A stretch of 64,000 nt of DNA from Marinimicrococcus flavescens (GTDB taxonomy: Bacteria > Pseudomonadota > Alphaproteobacteria > Geminicoccales > Geminicoccaceae), in contig JARGEQ010000096.1 of NCBI GenBank assembly GCA_029211145.1, forward strand, positions 1-64,000. The letters run 5' to 3'. Below are positions 8,288 to 18,214 of the stretch, piece by piece (positions within the stretch are counted from its first letter, which is position 1; every line of letters starts with the position of its first letter). The notes below the pieces were generated by a model that saw only the letters and a list, made by a program, of their open reading frames with translations, had not been told where the DNA came from and did not search any database. The position numbers were made by a program, and so were the translations under genes.

Positions 8288-8899
8288 TCAGGCGGGACGG
8301 GCGCTGCCCTCGTAGAGGAAGGTGAGAGCCCTTGGCCCCTTGCCAACATAGCCCGTCTCCAGCTCTTCCACGACGAAGCCGGCGCGCTGCAACAGCTCGC
8401 CCACCTTCAGGTTCATATGGCAGCTCACCTTGAGCCAGAAGGGATCGAGGCGCTGCTGCCAGCCGGCGACGCCGGGCTCGTCGGAGAGCCCGTGCTCGAC
8501 GAACAGCAGCCTGCCCTCCGGCCGCAGCACCCGGCGCAGCTCGGCCAGCGCCTTGGCGGCGTCCGGCACGCTGCACAAGGTCCAGGCCATGACGACGGTA
8601 TCGACGCTCCCCGCTGCCAGCGGGATCGCCTCGGCCGAGCCTTGCACGAGGCACACCGGCACAGGTGACGCGGCTGCCTCGGCGCGCGCCCGGCGCAACA
8701 GCTCGGCGGACGGGTCGAGGCCGATGACCAGGCTCGCCGGCGGCCGGTAGAGCGGCAGGTTGAGCCCCGAGCCGACCCCGATCTCCAGGACGCGGCCCTG
8801 CGCCCGCTCCACCAGCCGCTTGCGATAGCGGACAAGGTCGCGGTCGCGCATCGCCCAGGCGATCAGAAGCGGCAGCACCTTCCTGCTCCAGACATTCAT
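8288..8899 (-). CDS. Class I SAM-dependent methyltransferase
   Basis: A 203-residue Rossmann-fold methyltransferase. Motif I is [15 protein letters not shown], the acidic residue after strand two is in [11 protein letters not shown], and the motif IV region reads [15 protein letters not shown]. The family resembles UbiE/Methyltransf_11 proteins that act on small lipophilic molecules. It is the first gene of the leftward run methyltransferase-cupin-dioxygenase and is transcribed divergently from the copper-type module. The substrate cannot be assigned. Confidence 0.85.
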   Translation of the reverse strand: MNVWSRKVLPLLIAWAMRDRDLVRYRKRLVERAQGRVLEIGVGSGLNLPLYRPPASLVIGLDPSAELLRRARAEAAASPVPVCLVQGSAEAIPLAAGSVDTVVMAWTLCSVPDAAKALAELRRVLRPEGRLLFVEHGLSDEPGVAGWQQRLDPFWLKVSCHMNLKVGELLQRAGFVVEELETGYVGKGPRALTFLYEGSARPA

Positions 8900-9024
8900 G
8901 CGCGCGTCCTCCTGCAGCTCACCCTGGTAGCCCGGCTTCCGGTCTTCAAGGCTCGCTGTTCCTCTCCTCCGTGAAACCGCCGGCCCGCCCGCGCATCAAG
9001 TCCGAAGGCAAGGATGAAAAGAAG

Positions 9025-9465
9025 ATGGCAAGAGGCTATGGTCCGGCCATGTCATGCGAGCGACCGGAGATCCGCAAGGCCGGGAAGGAGAAGACCCTCC
9101 TTCTCGCCCTGGCCTATCTGCTGTCGCTTCTCTGGCCTGTGGCTGTCGCCGGCGGCTTCGCGGGGCAGGCGACGGCCGAGGGCATGCAGTTCGTGATCTG
9201 CACCCCGGACGGGATCCGCCGTCTCCCGAGCGACCCTTTCGCTGACGACGATCCCGCCGACCAGGCGGACCATGCCCAGGCTCATTTCTGCTGCCTGCTG
9301 AGTTCCTGTGGAAAGCCGCTGGGTCCTCCCGGCAAGACTGCATCCGTCGATCTGGCCGCCCCCCGCGCGATGCTCGTCCGCCTGCCGGCGCGCGGCGCCA
9401 TGTCGAGCGGTGTGGCCGATGCGGCCTTCTTCGACGCGCGCGGACCACCCGTCTCCGAAAGCTGA
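9025..9465 (+). CDS. DUF2946-like secreted or membrane-anchored protein
   Basis: A 146-residue protein with an N-terminal hydrophobic stretch (LLLALAYLLSLLWPVAVAGG, about residues 24-43), then FVICTPDGIRRL and a Cys cluster HFCCLLSSCG. This matches the layout of DUF2946 proteins, which often sit beside copper genes. Start 9025 is preferred for the AAGGA eight bases upstream; a GTG at 8971 and an ATG at 9049 are alternatives. It leads the rightward set with the YcnI-like and CopC-CopD genes, and probably has a periplasmic metal-related role. The exact function is unknown. Confidence 0.62.
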   Translation: MARGYGPAMSCERPEIRKAGKEKTLLLALAYLLSLLWPVAVAGGFAGQATAEGMQFVICTPDGIRRLPSDPFADDDPADQADHAQAHFCCLLSSCGKPLGPPGKTASVDLAAPRAMLVRLPARGAMSSGVADAAFFDARGPPVSES

Positions 9466-9524
9466 TCGACCAGAGATTTCCGGACACCGGACCGCCGGTG
9501 TCGCGATCCTTCGGAGACGAAACG

Positions 9525-10046
9525 ATGCGTGCATTCATCGCTGCGGCCGTTGCTGCCGCCCTCCTGCCCGCCGCCGCCGACGCCCATGTGGGTCTCGAGA
9601 CACCCGAGGCACCTGCCGACAGCACTTACAAGGCCGTATTCCAGATCGGCCACGGCTGCGAAGGAACGCCAACCACGACCCTCCGTGTACGAATTCCCGA
9701 GGGGATGATCGCGGTGAAGCCGATGCCCAAGCCCGGCTGGGAGCTGTCCATCGCGAGGGGCGACTACGCGAAGCCTTACGACTATTTCGGCCAGGAGCTC
9801 ACCAGCGGCGTCACCGAGGTGACCTGGTCGGGAGGCTCGTTGCCCGACGACCAGTATGACGAGTTCGTGCTCAGGGGGCGCCTCGCCGGCTTCGAGCCGG
9901 GCGCGGTCGTCTACTTCCCGGTCGTCCAGGAATGCGAGAAGGGCACGCACCGCTGGATCGAGGTCCCGGAGGCCGGGCAGGACCCCCATGATCTCGACGA
10001 GCCCGCTCCTGCGCTGACCATCACCGAGGGCAAGTCCGGCCACTGA
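9525..10046 (+). CDS. YcnI-like DUF1775 copper-associated periplasmic protein
   Basis: A 173-residue exported protein. After a signal peptide ending ...AADA the mature chain would begin HVGLETPEAP, the N-terminal His used by YcnI/DUF1775 proteins to bind Cu(II). The family signature GHGCEGTPTTTLRVRIPEG follows, and WELS and VTWSGG match the Trp-containing core. ATG 9525 is chosen because it starts the signal peptide and has GGAGA upstream. It lies between the DUF2946-like and CopC-CopD genes, supporting a periplasmic copper-binding or delivery role. The usual C-terminal membrane anchor is not visible, so the protein is probably soluble. Confidence 0.85.
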   Translation: MRAFIAAAVAAALLPAAADAHVGLETPEAPADSTYKAVFQIGHGCEGTPTTTLRVRIPEGMIAVKPMPKPGWELSIARGDYAKPYDYFGQELTSGVTEVTWSGGSLPDDQYDEFVLRGRLAGFEPGAVVYFPVVQECEKGTHRWIEVPEAGQDPHDLDEPAPALTITEGKSGH

Positions 10047-10105
10047 GGCCTGAGCATCCGGGGCGGCCGCCGGCCGCCCTGGTGCTGGTTTTAGGGATCC
10101 GGGAA

Positions 10106-11725
10106 ATGAGATCTCTGGCCTGTCTGATCGGGCTGGTCCTGGCCCTCCTGGGCCATGCCGCCGATCTGCGCGCCCATGCCGTGCTGCTCGAGACCGAGCC
10201 GCCAGAAGGCGCGCGTCTCACCGCCGCACCCCCTCGTCTGGCCCTTCGCTTCAGCGAGCCGGTGGTGCCCATCGACCTGCAGATCCTCACCAACGGCGAG
10301 CGCCTCGCCGTCCCCACGCCTGCCGCAAGGGGCGGCGATGTCCTCGTGGAGCTGCCGGCCGGTCTGGAGGACGGCTCCTATCTGGTGAGCTACCGCGTCC
10401 GTTCCGCCGACACGCACCCGATCGGCGGCTCCTTCGCGTTCACGATCGGCGAGGCGGCCGGTGCTCTGGCACCTCCGGCGGCCCATGCCCATGACCGGTT
10501 TTGGACCATGACGGCGCTGGTGGTGCGGGCGCTGCTCTATGGCGGGCTCCTGGTGGTGGCGGGGGCACGGCTCTTGACGGTAACGGTGCAGGTGCCCGCC
10601 CCGATTACCGACCTCATGTCCGGTCCGTTGCGCGTGATGGCCTGGGCAAGCCTCGGCCTCGTCGCTCTTTTCGCAGGAGTCTCGGGCGGCGGCCTGGTCG
10701 GCGGGCCGCCGGCAATTCTGCTGACAGCGCGGCCCTGGATGGTGGCACTCGACTCCCCCATCGGCACCAGCCTTGCCGCGGCCGCAGCCGGTCTGCTGCT
10801 CCTGCTGTGGGAAGACGGCCGCCGCTCGGCGGTCGTGCGAGCCATCGCTGCGGCGCTGGTCGCCTTGAGCTTCGCCCTTTCCGGCCACGCGGTGACGGCG
10901 GCGAGCCGCTGGATCACCCTTCCCGCCGTCTGGCTCCATGCGCTCGGCGCCGCCTTCTGGCTGGGCGCGCTCTGGCCTCTCCAACTGGCTCTCCGGCATC
11001 TCGACCCGGCAAGCGCAGCCCCGCTGATCGAGACATTCTCCCGCCGTGCCTCGCTGGCGGTGGGTGTGCTTCTTCTGGCCGGGATCCTGCTGGCAAGCCT
11101 GCAGCTGACCTCGCCCGCCGACCTCATCGACACCGGTTACGGACAGCGGCTGGGGCTCAAGATCCTCGCCGTGACGGGCCTGCTCGCCGTGGCGGCACTC
11201 AACCGCTTCCGCCTGACCCCGGGCCTGCGGACCGGGGCGGCCGGGCGTTCCGCTCAAGGGCTGCGTCGCACTTTGGCAGCCGACATGGCATTGATGGCCC
11301 TGGTGATCGGCCTGACCGCCTCGCTCAGCCTCGACGCACCGCCGCGCGCGCTCGCGGGCCACGTCGCAGGCCGCGTGCCGCAGCCGGCCGAGCAGACGCT
11401 CGAGACGACGGCCCGCGGCCACACGCTCGGTGTGACGGTGGTCCCGGCCATGGCCGGGGCCAACAGCCTCACGCTGCGGCTTCTGGCACCCCAGGGCCGG
11501 TCTTTGTCGGCGGAGAAGGTCGAGATCCGCCTGGCGATGCCCGAAAGGGGCATCGAGCCCATGCGGGTCGCGGGAACGCTCGAGAAGGACGGCAGCTACA
11601 CCGCGGCCGGCTTTTTTCTGCCGGTGGCCGGAGCCTGGGAGCTGCGGGTGGATGTGCTGGTCGACGATTTCACCAAGCTGATCTTCCGCACCGAGCTCGA
11701 GATCGGCGAGGCTCACCGCCACTGA
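10106..11725 (+). CDS. CopC-CopD fusion, copper resistance/uptake protein
   Basis: A 539-residue fusion. A signal peptide ending LRA precedes a CopC domain (about 25-130) whose mature N-terminus is HAVLLETEPPEGA, with RFSEPV and a later SADTHPIGGSFAF holding the second His. A CopD membrane domain with about eight helices follows (about 145-420; ITLPAVWLHALGAAFWLGAL). The C-terminal ~110 residues form a YtkA/FixH-like periplasmic domain with PMRVAGTLEKDGSYTAAGFF. Together with the YcnI-like protein this is predicted to bind copper in the periplasm and move it across the inner membrane. ATG 10106 is preferred over GTG 10082. Confidence 0.88.
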   Translation: MRSLACLIGLVLALLGHAADLRAHAVLLETEPPEGARLTAAPPRLALRFSEPVVPIDLQILTNGERLAVPTPAARGGDVLVELPAGLEDGSYLVSYRVRSADTHPIGGSFAFTIGEAAGALAPPAAHAHDRFWTMTALVVRALLYGGLLVVAGARLLTVTVQVPAPITDLMSGPLRVMAWASLGLVALFAGVSGGGLVGGPPAILLTARPWMVALDSPIGTSLAAAAAGLLLLLWEDGRRSAVVRAIAAALVALSFALSGHAVTAASRWITLPAVWLHALGAAFWLGALWPLQLALRHLDPASAAPLIETFSRRASLAVGVLLLAGILLASLQLTSPADLIDTGYGQRLGLKILAVTGLLAVAALNRFRLTPGLRTGAAGRSAQGLRRTLAADMALMALVIGLTASLSLDAPPRALAGHVAGRVPQPAEQTLETTARGHTLGVTVVPAMAGANSLTLRLLAPQGRSLSAEKVEIRLAMPERGIEPMRVAGTLEKDGSYTAAGFFLPVAGAWELRVDVLVDDFTKLIFRTELEIGEAHRH

Positions 11726-11827
11726 TCCTCGCGAGGCGGGGCGGGGCGGTCGCATCTGTCATGTGTGCCGGCTCGACAGCCATGATATCGTGTCTTGTTG
11801 TTCGACCTGACACAGGGAGGACCTATC

Positions 11828-12163
11828 ATGCCGATCTTCATCACGCAGGGCCGCTACAGCCAGAGCGCCATCAAGGGCATGGTGGCAAAGCCCGAGGATC
11901 GCGCCGAGGCAGTGGCCGAGCTGGCCGGGAAGGCCGGCGGCAAGCTGCTCCACTACTGGGTCACGCTGGGCGAGTACGACTTCCTCGTGGTGTTCGACAT
12001 GCCCAGCCACAAGGAGGTCTCGGCTGCGATGCTGGCGGCCGGGGCCGGAGGCGGCATCACCGACTTCAGGACGACGCTCGCCATGACCTCGGCAGAGGCC
12101 AAGGCAGTGTTCGGCGCGGCCGGGGACCTGACGGCCTCGTTCCGGCCGGCCGGCGCCGGCTGA
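11828..12163 (+). CDS. GYD domain protein
   Basis: A 111-residue protein with a GYD domain, starting MPIFITQGRYSQSAIKGM and containing HYWVTLGEYDFLVVFDMPS. These proteins are small ferredoxin-like folds that probably oligomerise, and their function is not established. ATG 11828 has GGGAGGA eight bases upstream. It follows the copper-type genes by about 100 bases and could share their transcript, but its role there is unclear. Confidence 0.85.
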   Translation: MPIFITQGRYSQSAIKGMVAKPEDRAEAVAELAGKAGGKLLHYWVTLGEYDFLVVFDMPSHKEVSAAMLAAGAGGGITDFRTTLAMTSAEAKAVFGAAGDLTASFRPAGAG

Positions 12164-12247
12164 GCCGTGCCGCGGCGGTGCCTCTTTGCCCGACACCGCC
12201 GCAAACCCGGGGAAAGAGTGCGCCCAGCGCTGTGAGCGGCTCCATCG

Positions 12248-13438
12248 TCACGGGCCTGCGCCAGTCCCCGACCAGCGCACCAGCAGCAGCGCCGCCAGCC
12301 CTGCAAAGAGTGCCCCGGCAAGGAACGTCGCAGGTGCCCCGAGGACCTCCCAGAACAGCCCTGCGAGCAGGCTCGCCAGCAGGAGCACGAGGCCGCTCGC
12401 CAGGTTGAAGACGCCAAAGGCGGTGCCGCGCAGCGCCGGTGGTGCGGTGTCGGCCACCAGGGCCGCCAGCAGGCCCTGGCTCAGCCCCATGTGCAGACCC
12501 CACAGCGCTACCCCGGCCATGGCCGGCACCAGGCCGCCCGCCGCCAGCAGGAGGTCCGCCAGCACCAGCACCGTGAGGGCGGCCATGAGCAGTCTCCACC
12601 GGTCGATGCGGTCGGCCAGGGCGCCGGCAGGATAGGCGCTCGCGGCATAGACCACGCTCATCAGCGCCAGGACCAACGGCGCCAGCGTCATGGCCAGGCC
12701 CTGCTGCTGGGCGCGCAGGATCAGGAAGGCCTCGCTGAAGCGTGCCAGTGACATCACCGCCCCCACCGCCACCACCTTCCAGCAGGCCGGCCCCAGCGCC
12801 ATGGCCTCGCGCCAGCGCAGCGGGGCGCCGCGCGCCGGACCCGCCGCGTGCGCCGGCTCCTCGACCGCCAGCAGCAGGACCGCCACCGCCAGCACCGCCG
12901 GGATCACCGCGAACCACAGCACGAGACGGATGTCGCCCGCCAGCAGCGCCATCAGCGCCACCGCTGCCAACGGTCCCAGCACGGCACCCGCCGTGTCCAG
13001 CGACTGGCGCAGCCCGAAGCAGGCGCCGCGAAGCCCGGGCGGGGCCAGATCGGCCACCAGCGCGTCACGCGGGGCGCCGCGGATGCCCTTGCCTATCCGG
13101 TCGATGAAGCGCGCCGCGAGCACCAGCCCGACGCTCGAGGCAAGCGGAAAGAGAGGCTTGCTCAGGGCCGCGAGGCCGTAGCCGGCGACCGCCAGCAGCT
13201 TGCGTTTGCCCAGCCGGTCGCTGAGCGCGCCGGAGAACAGCTTGACGATCGAGGCGGTGGCCTCGGCGATTCCCTCGATCAGCCCCAGCGCCACCGGCGA
13301 GGCGCCCAGCGTCACCACGAGGAAGACCGGCAGCAGGCCGTGGATCAGCTCTGAGGAGGCATCCATCAGGAAGCTCACCGCCCCCAGCGCCCAGATCCCT
13401 TTGGGAATGGCCCGTAGTCCCCTCGCCGTCGCCTGCAT
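12248..13438 (-). CDS. MFS transporter
   Basis: A 396-residue major facilitator protein with about twelve hydrophobic helices. The loop 2-3 signature appears as GALSDRLGKRKLLAVAGYG, and the RIGKGIRGAPRDALVAD segment is typical of a group of uncharacterised bacterial MFS proteins (MFS_1, COG2814-like). ATG 13438 is chosen because GGGAGA precedes it and the first helix follows directly. It is transcribed toward the GYD gene and divergently from nadX, 89 bases away. The substrate is unknown. Confidence 0.85.
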   Translation of the reverse strand: MQATARGLRAIPKGIWALGAVSFLMDASSELIHGLLPVFLVVTLGASPVALGLIEGIAEATASIVKLFSGALSDRLGKRKLLAVAGYGLAALSKPLFPLASSVGLVLAARFIDRIGKGIRGAPRDALVADLAPPGLRGACFGLRQSLDTAGAVLGPLAAVALMALLAGDIRLVLWFAVIPAVLAVAVLLLAVEEPAHAAGPARGAPLRWREAMALGPACWKVVAVGAVMSLARFSEAFLILRAQQQGLAMTLAPLVLALMSVVYAASAYPAGALADRIDRWRLLMAALTVLVLADLLLAAGGLVPAMAGVALWGLHMGLSQGLLAALVADTAPPALRGTAFGVFNLASGLVLLLASLLAGLFWEVLGAPATFLAGALFAGLAALLLVRWSGTGAGP

Positions 13439-13527
13439 CGCCCACGTCTCCCCGGCCGCCTGTGCTGGCGGCAGGGACAAGAATGCTCGATGCTGCGCGG
13501 CAGAAAAGCCGGAACGGGGAGGAATGG

Positions 13528-14322
13528 ATGCGGATCGGTCTGATCGGCCTCGGGGCCATTGGCGGCGAGATCGCACGCCACGCTGGCGAAGGCAGGCTGG
13601 GCGGGGGTCTGGAGCTCGCGGCGGTGCTGGTCCGCCGGCCGCGCGAAACCGGAGGCGGCCCGCCGGTGGTGACCCGGTGCGCCGATTTCCTCGCCGCGGC
13701 GCCCGAGCTGGTGCTGGAGTGCGCCGGCCACGCGGCGCTGCGCGAGCATGGCGAGACCTGCCTCGCGGCCGGTGCGGATCTTCTGGTGACCTCGGCCGGA
13801 GCCCTCGCCGACGACCCCCTGCGTGAGCGGCTGACCGCAGCAGCCAGGGCCGCAGGGCGGCGGCTGATGATCGCCTCGGCCGGCATCGGCGCGCTCGACA
13901 TCCTGGCAGGCGGAGCGGTCGGCGGGCTCGACCGGGTGCGGGTGACCGTGGCCAAGGACCCGTCCGCCTGGCACGGCACGCCCGCAGCACAGGCGGTCGA
14001 TCTCGCTTCCCTGCGCTCGCCCGCCGAACTCTATCGCGGTCCCGTCCGCGAGGGCGTGCTGCTCTATCCGCAAAACGTCAACATCGCCGCTGCCGCGGCA
14101 CTGGCCGGGGCCGGGCTCGACCGGACCGAGCTGGTGATCCTTGCCGACCCCTCCCTCACCCGCCACGTCGTGCGGATCGAGGCCGAGGGTGCTTTCGGCC
14201 GCTTCGCCTTCGAGGAAGAGATCGAGCCCACCGCCGAGAATCCGAAGACCGGGCGGCTGGTCGCGATGGCGGTGGTGAAAAGCCTGCGCCAGCTCGCCGG
14301 GAGTTTCGTGGTCGGCGTCTGA
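13528..14322 (+). CDS. nadX: L-aspartate dehydrogenase
   Basis: A 264-residue NAD(P)-dependent enzyme predicted to convert L-aspartate to iminoaspartate for NAD biosynthesis. The N-terminal Rossmann motif is RIGLIGLGAIGGEIARHA. Family-conserved blocks include LVTSAGALADDPLRERL, SAGIGALDIL, VAKDPSAWHGTPAAQ and YPQNVNIAAAAALAG. The enzyme can replace NadB in some bacteria; nadA and nadC are not in this window. ATG 13528 has GGGGAGGA at good spacing. A strong 16-bp hairpin lies 22 bases after the stop, so the gene is probably transcribed alone. Confidence 0.9.
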   Translation: MRIGLIGLGAIGGEIARHAGEGRLGGGLELAAVLVRRPRETGGGPPVVTRCADFLAAAPELVLECAGHAALREHGETCLAAGADLLVTSAGALADDPLRERLTAAARAAGRRLMIASAGIGALDILAGGAVGGLDRVRVTVAKDPSAWHGTPAAQAVDLASLRSPAELYRGPVREGVLLYPQNVNIAAAAALAGAGLDRTELVILADPSLTRHVVRIEAEGAFGRFAFEEEIEPTAENPKTGRLVAMAVVKSLRQLAGSFVVGV

Positions 14323-14630
14323 AGGTGCGGCACCGCGAGAAGGTGCCCGCCTCTCCGGCACGACCTGCCGGAGAGGCGGGCGGAGAATGCCCCGAGGGGA
14401 AATAAACTCCACCCCTATCGCCTGGAAGAATGGCCGACGCGCCATGCGGTCGTAGAACGATACACCATCTTGCTAACTTGCCGGGACGGGCGCGGCCAGA
14501 GTTCAATTGCCGCAAGGCGCATCCCGCTGCTGCAAAAAATGCTCGGACGATGGAACCTCGTTAACCTTTCGCCTGCAGTATGGCCGAACCGGCGGGTCGG
14601 CGCCGGCTGCTGGCGAACCGGGAGCGTCGC
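14323..14630. other. Intergenic stretch, hairpin then probable promoter region
   Basis: 308 bases without a gene. After the hairpin at 14345-14381 there is a more AT-rich part near 14455-14500 and 14540-14570 that may hold the promoter of the downstream GNAT gene, but no confident -35/-10 pair can be named. Confidence 0.4.
14345..14381 (+). terminator. Hairpin after nadX
   Basis: A perfect 16-bp stem (GCCCGCCTCTCCGGCA and its complement) with the 5-base loop CGACC. It begins 22 bases past the nadX stop. No T tract follows, but the stem is the strongest in the window and fits a transcript end. Confidence 0.7.
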
Positions 14631-15071
14631 ATGATCCGCCCAGCCGTCGAGGAGGATCTGCCCAGGATCGTGGTGATCGTGCGGGCTGCCTATGCGAGGT
14701 ATCTCCTGCGCATGGACCGGCTTCCCGGCCCGATGCTCGACGACTATCGCGCGAGGATTGCCGAGGGCGCGGTGGAGCTCGTCGAGGACGCCGGGACGGT
14801 GGCGGGTTTTCTGGTGCTCCTCGAGCGGGCCGGCCATCTCCTGCTCGACAATGTAGCGGTCGATCCGGCGTTCCAGGGCCGCGGCCTCGGCCGCGCCCTG
14901 CTGGCGCATGCCGAGGCGGAGGCGAGGCGCCGCGGCCATGCCGAGCTGCGCCTCTACACCCACGAGACCATGACCGAGAATGTCGAGCTCTACCGCAGCC
15001 TGGGCTACGAGGAGACGCACCGGGCCGAGGAGGACGGCTACCGGCGCATCTACATGAACAAGCGGCTCTAG
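14631..15071 (+). CDS. GNAT family N-acetyltransferase
   Basis: A 146-residue acetyltransferase. Acetyl-CoA binding motif A is LDNVAVDPAFQGRGLGRALL (the R/QxxGxG/A pattern), followed by ELRLYTHETMTENVELYRSL, typical of small-molecule GNATs. ATG 14631 has GGGAGC upstream; an in-frame start at 14580 adds 17 non-conserved residues. It converges on the tartrate dehydrogenase gene with only 16 bases between stops. The acceptor substrate is not predictable. Confidence 0.85.
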   Translation: MIRPAVEEDLPRIVVIVRAAYARYLLRMDRLPGPMLDDYRARIAEGAVELVEDAGTVAGFLVLLERAGHLLLDNVAVDPAFQGRGLGRALLAHAEAEARRRGHAELRLYTHETMTENVELYRSLGYEETHRAEEDGYRRIYMNKRL

Positions 15072-15087
15072 GAGAGAGCGGCCAGCC

Positions 15088-16146
<1,059 letters not shown>

Positions 16147-16310
16147 GTGCCGTCCCCTGTTGCCTGGTCGTTGCGGCGTCACCAGTGGCACCAGGCGGGC
16201 CAGCCGGTCAACGCCGGGAACGGATGCCCGTCCCGCGCGGCTGCGGCATGCCCGACGCAACGCCCGCCCGTCCGGGGCGTTACCATCGAGGTAATGCCAA
16301 CCCGCCGGAG

Positions 16311-17465
16311 ATGCGCGTGCTGCAGGATTCCCCACCGGACCAGACGCCCGCCCCGGCCGCGGCGGCGCGCTTGGTGGCTGCGGCCGCCGCGGCGCGTGCC
16401 GCCCGCATCGACCGCACCGGCGCCTTCCCGGCCGAGGACGTGGCTGCTCTGCACGAGGCCGGCCTGCTGGCGGCACCCGTGCCTGCGAGGCTGGGCGGGC
16501 GGGGCCTCGGCAGCGACCGGCTGGGCTCGCCGGAACTGCTCGAGGTGCTCCGCCAGATCGGGCGGGGCAATCTGGCGCTGGGCCGTCTCTATGAAGGCCA
16601 CGTCAACACCTGGCGTCTCATTGCCCGGTTCGCCCCGCCTGACCGGCAGCGGCGCCTCGCCGCCGATGCGGCGGCCGGCCATCTTTTTGCCGTGTGGAAC
16701 ACGCAAGGCAGCGATCCGGTGCGGCTGGAGCCGGCCGGAAGCGGCTTCGTTCTGCGCGGCGCCAAGATCTTCGCCTCGGGCGCCGGCGAAGTCACCCGTC
16801 CGCTGGTGACCGCCCGGATGCCCGATGGCGGGGTGCGGATGCTGGTCGTGCCGGTCGCGGATCCCGGGCCGCGGGCCGATCAGAGCCTCTGGCAGGTCTC
16901 CGGCATGCGCGCCTCGTGCAGCGGCGCGTTCTCCCTCGACGGGATCGAGGTCGCGGCCGGGGAGCTTCTGGGCGGCGACGGCGCCTATGAGCAGGAGCCC
17001 GACTTTTCCGCCGGCATCTGGCGGGTGGCCGCCGTTCATCTGGGGGGCATCGAGGCGCTTGCCGAGGCGGCGCGCGAGCATCTGCGGCGCACGGGGCGTG
17101 GAGGCGACCCCTATCAGGCCATGCGGCTCGGGCAGATAGCGATGGCGGCAGAGACCGCGCGGCTGTGGCTGGCGCGGGCGGTGGCGCTGATGGAGGCTCC
17201 GGACGAAGCCGTGGCCGGCGACGAGCTGGTCGCCTATGTCCATCTGGCCCGGCTGGCCACCGAGCGCGCGGCGCTGGACGTCCTGGAGCTGGCGCACCGC
17301 TCGGTCGGCATGCAGGCCTTCCTCCGGCCCTGCCCCATCGAGCGGATCACCCGCGACCTGCAGCTCTATCTGCGCCAGCCGGCGCCGGACAGGGCACTGG
17401 CCTCGGCGGCCGCCTGGGTGCTAGAGGCCGGAGCCCCCCTCGGAGATCTCTGGATGTCGCGATGA
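16311..17465 (+). CDS. Acyl-CoA dehydrogenase-like flavoprotein
   Basis: A 384-residue acyl-CoA dehydrogenase-fold protein. The N-terminal helical domain contains DVAALHEAGLLAAPVPARLGG; the middle beta domain has FAVWNTQGSDPVRLEPAGSG and LRGAKIFASGAG; the C-terminal helical domain ends with AHRSVGMQAFLRPCPIERITRDLQLYL. I cannot identify the usual catalytic Glu with confidence. It overlaps the PIG-L gene by four bases (ATGA), so the two are certainly linked. In this context it probably oxidises an acyl or acyl-carrier substrate made or modified by the neighbouring deacetylase, methyltransferase and glycosyltransferase, not a beta-oxidation intermediate. The ATG at 16311 has only a weak ribosome binding site. 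Confidence 0.8.
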   Translation: MRVLQDSPPDQTPAPAAAARLVAAAAAARAARIDRTGAFPAEDVAALHEAGLLAAPVPARLGGRGLGSDRLGSPELLEVLRQIGRGNLALGRLYEGHVNTWRLIARFAPPDRQRRLAADAAAGHLFAVWNTQGSDPVRLEPAGSGFVLRGAKIFASGAGEVTRPLVTARMPDGGVRMLVVPVADPGPRADQSLWQVSGMRASCSGAFSLDGIEVAAGELLGGDGAYEQEPDFSAGIWRVAAVHLGGIEALAEAAREHLRRTGRGGDPYQAMRLGQIAMAAETARLWLARAVALMEAPDEAVAGDELVAYVHLARLATERAALDVLELAHRSVGMQAFLRPCPIERITRDLQLYLRQPAPDRALASAAAWVLEAGAPLGDLWMSR

Positions 17466-18214
17466 ACGAGACGATGCCGGCCGCAGCCTTTTTCGAGGAG
17501 GCGCGGCACCTGCCCTCCCTGACCGCGGCAGGCCTGGCGGAGCTGGCGCCGCTGGTGGTGCTCGCACCCCACCCCGACGACGAGAGCCTGGGCTGCGGTG
17601 CGCTGATCGCCGCGGCGCGGGCCGCCCGCCTGTCGGTCCGCGTGGTGCTGGTGAGCGACGGCACCGGCTCCCACCCCGGCTCGAGGAGCCACCCGCCGGG
17701 CAAGCTGCAGCGGCTGCGCGAGCGCGAGTTCGCCAACGCGCTGGCGGCCCTCGGCGCCGACCCGGCACGCCGCGTCTGCCTCGGCCTGCGCGACACCGCC
17801 GTGCCGCTTGCCGGCACCCGCGCCTTCGAGCAGGCAGTGGCTCTGCTCGACGCCCAGCTCGGCGAGACGCCTTCCACCATCGTCACCACCTGGCGCCACG
17901 ATCCGCACCGCGACCACGCCGCCACCTACGCGCTGGCCCGCGCCCTGCAGGAGCGCCTCAAGCCGCAGCCGCGGCTGCTCGAATATCCCGTCTGGGGCTC
18001 CGCGCTCCCCGGTGAGACGCAGCTTGCCGGCGGGCCGCCGCGGGGCTTCACCGTGGAGGTCGGACCGCACCGGGAGCGCAAGGAGCGCGCCATCGCCTGC
18101 CACCGCTCGCAGACCACCGGGCTCATCACCGACGTCGAGGGCTTTCGCCTGGAGCCGGCGATGATCGAGCGCTCGCTCGACCAGCCCGAGGTATTTTTGG
18201 AGATGCCCGCCTGA
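17462..18214 (+). CDS. PIG-L family deacetylase
   Basis: A 250-residue zinc-dependent deacetylase of the PIG-L/LmbE group, which remove N-acetyl groups from sugar-like substrates. Both zinc motifs are clear: APHPDDESLGCG (HPDD) near residue 36 and DPHRDHAAT (HxxDH) near residue 144. It overlaps the upstream flavoprotein by ATGA and ends at TGA 18212-18214 in the overlap CTGA with the methyltransferase. Bases 18193-18198 are ATTTTT; a one-base change or slip there would fuse the frame to the methyltransferase, giving the bifunctional protein I recall from other proteobacteria. The likely substrate is an N-acetylated glycoside made by the nearby glycosyltransferase. Confidence 0.85.
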   Translation: MNETMPAAAFFEEARHLPSLTAAGLAELAPLVVLAPHPDDESLGCGALIAAARAARLSVRVVLVSDGTGSHPGSRSHPPGKLQRLREREFANALAALGADPARRVCLGLRDTAVPLAGTRAFEQAVALLDAQLGETPSTIVTTWRHDPHRDHAATYALARALQERLKPQPRLLEYPVWGSALPGETQLAGGPPRGFTVEVGPHRERKERAIACHRSQTTGLITDVEGFRLEPAMIERSLDQPEVFLEMPA

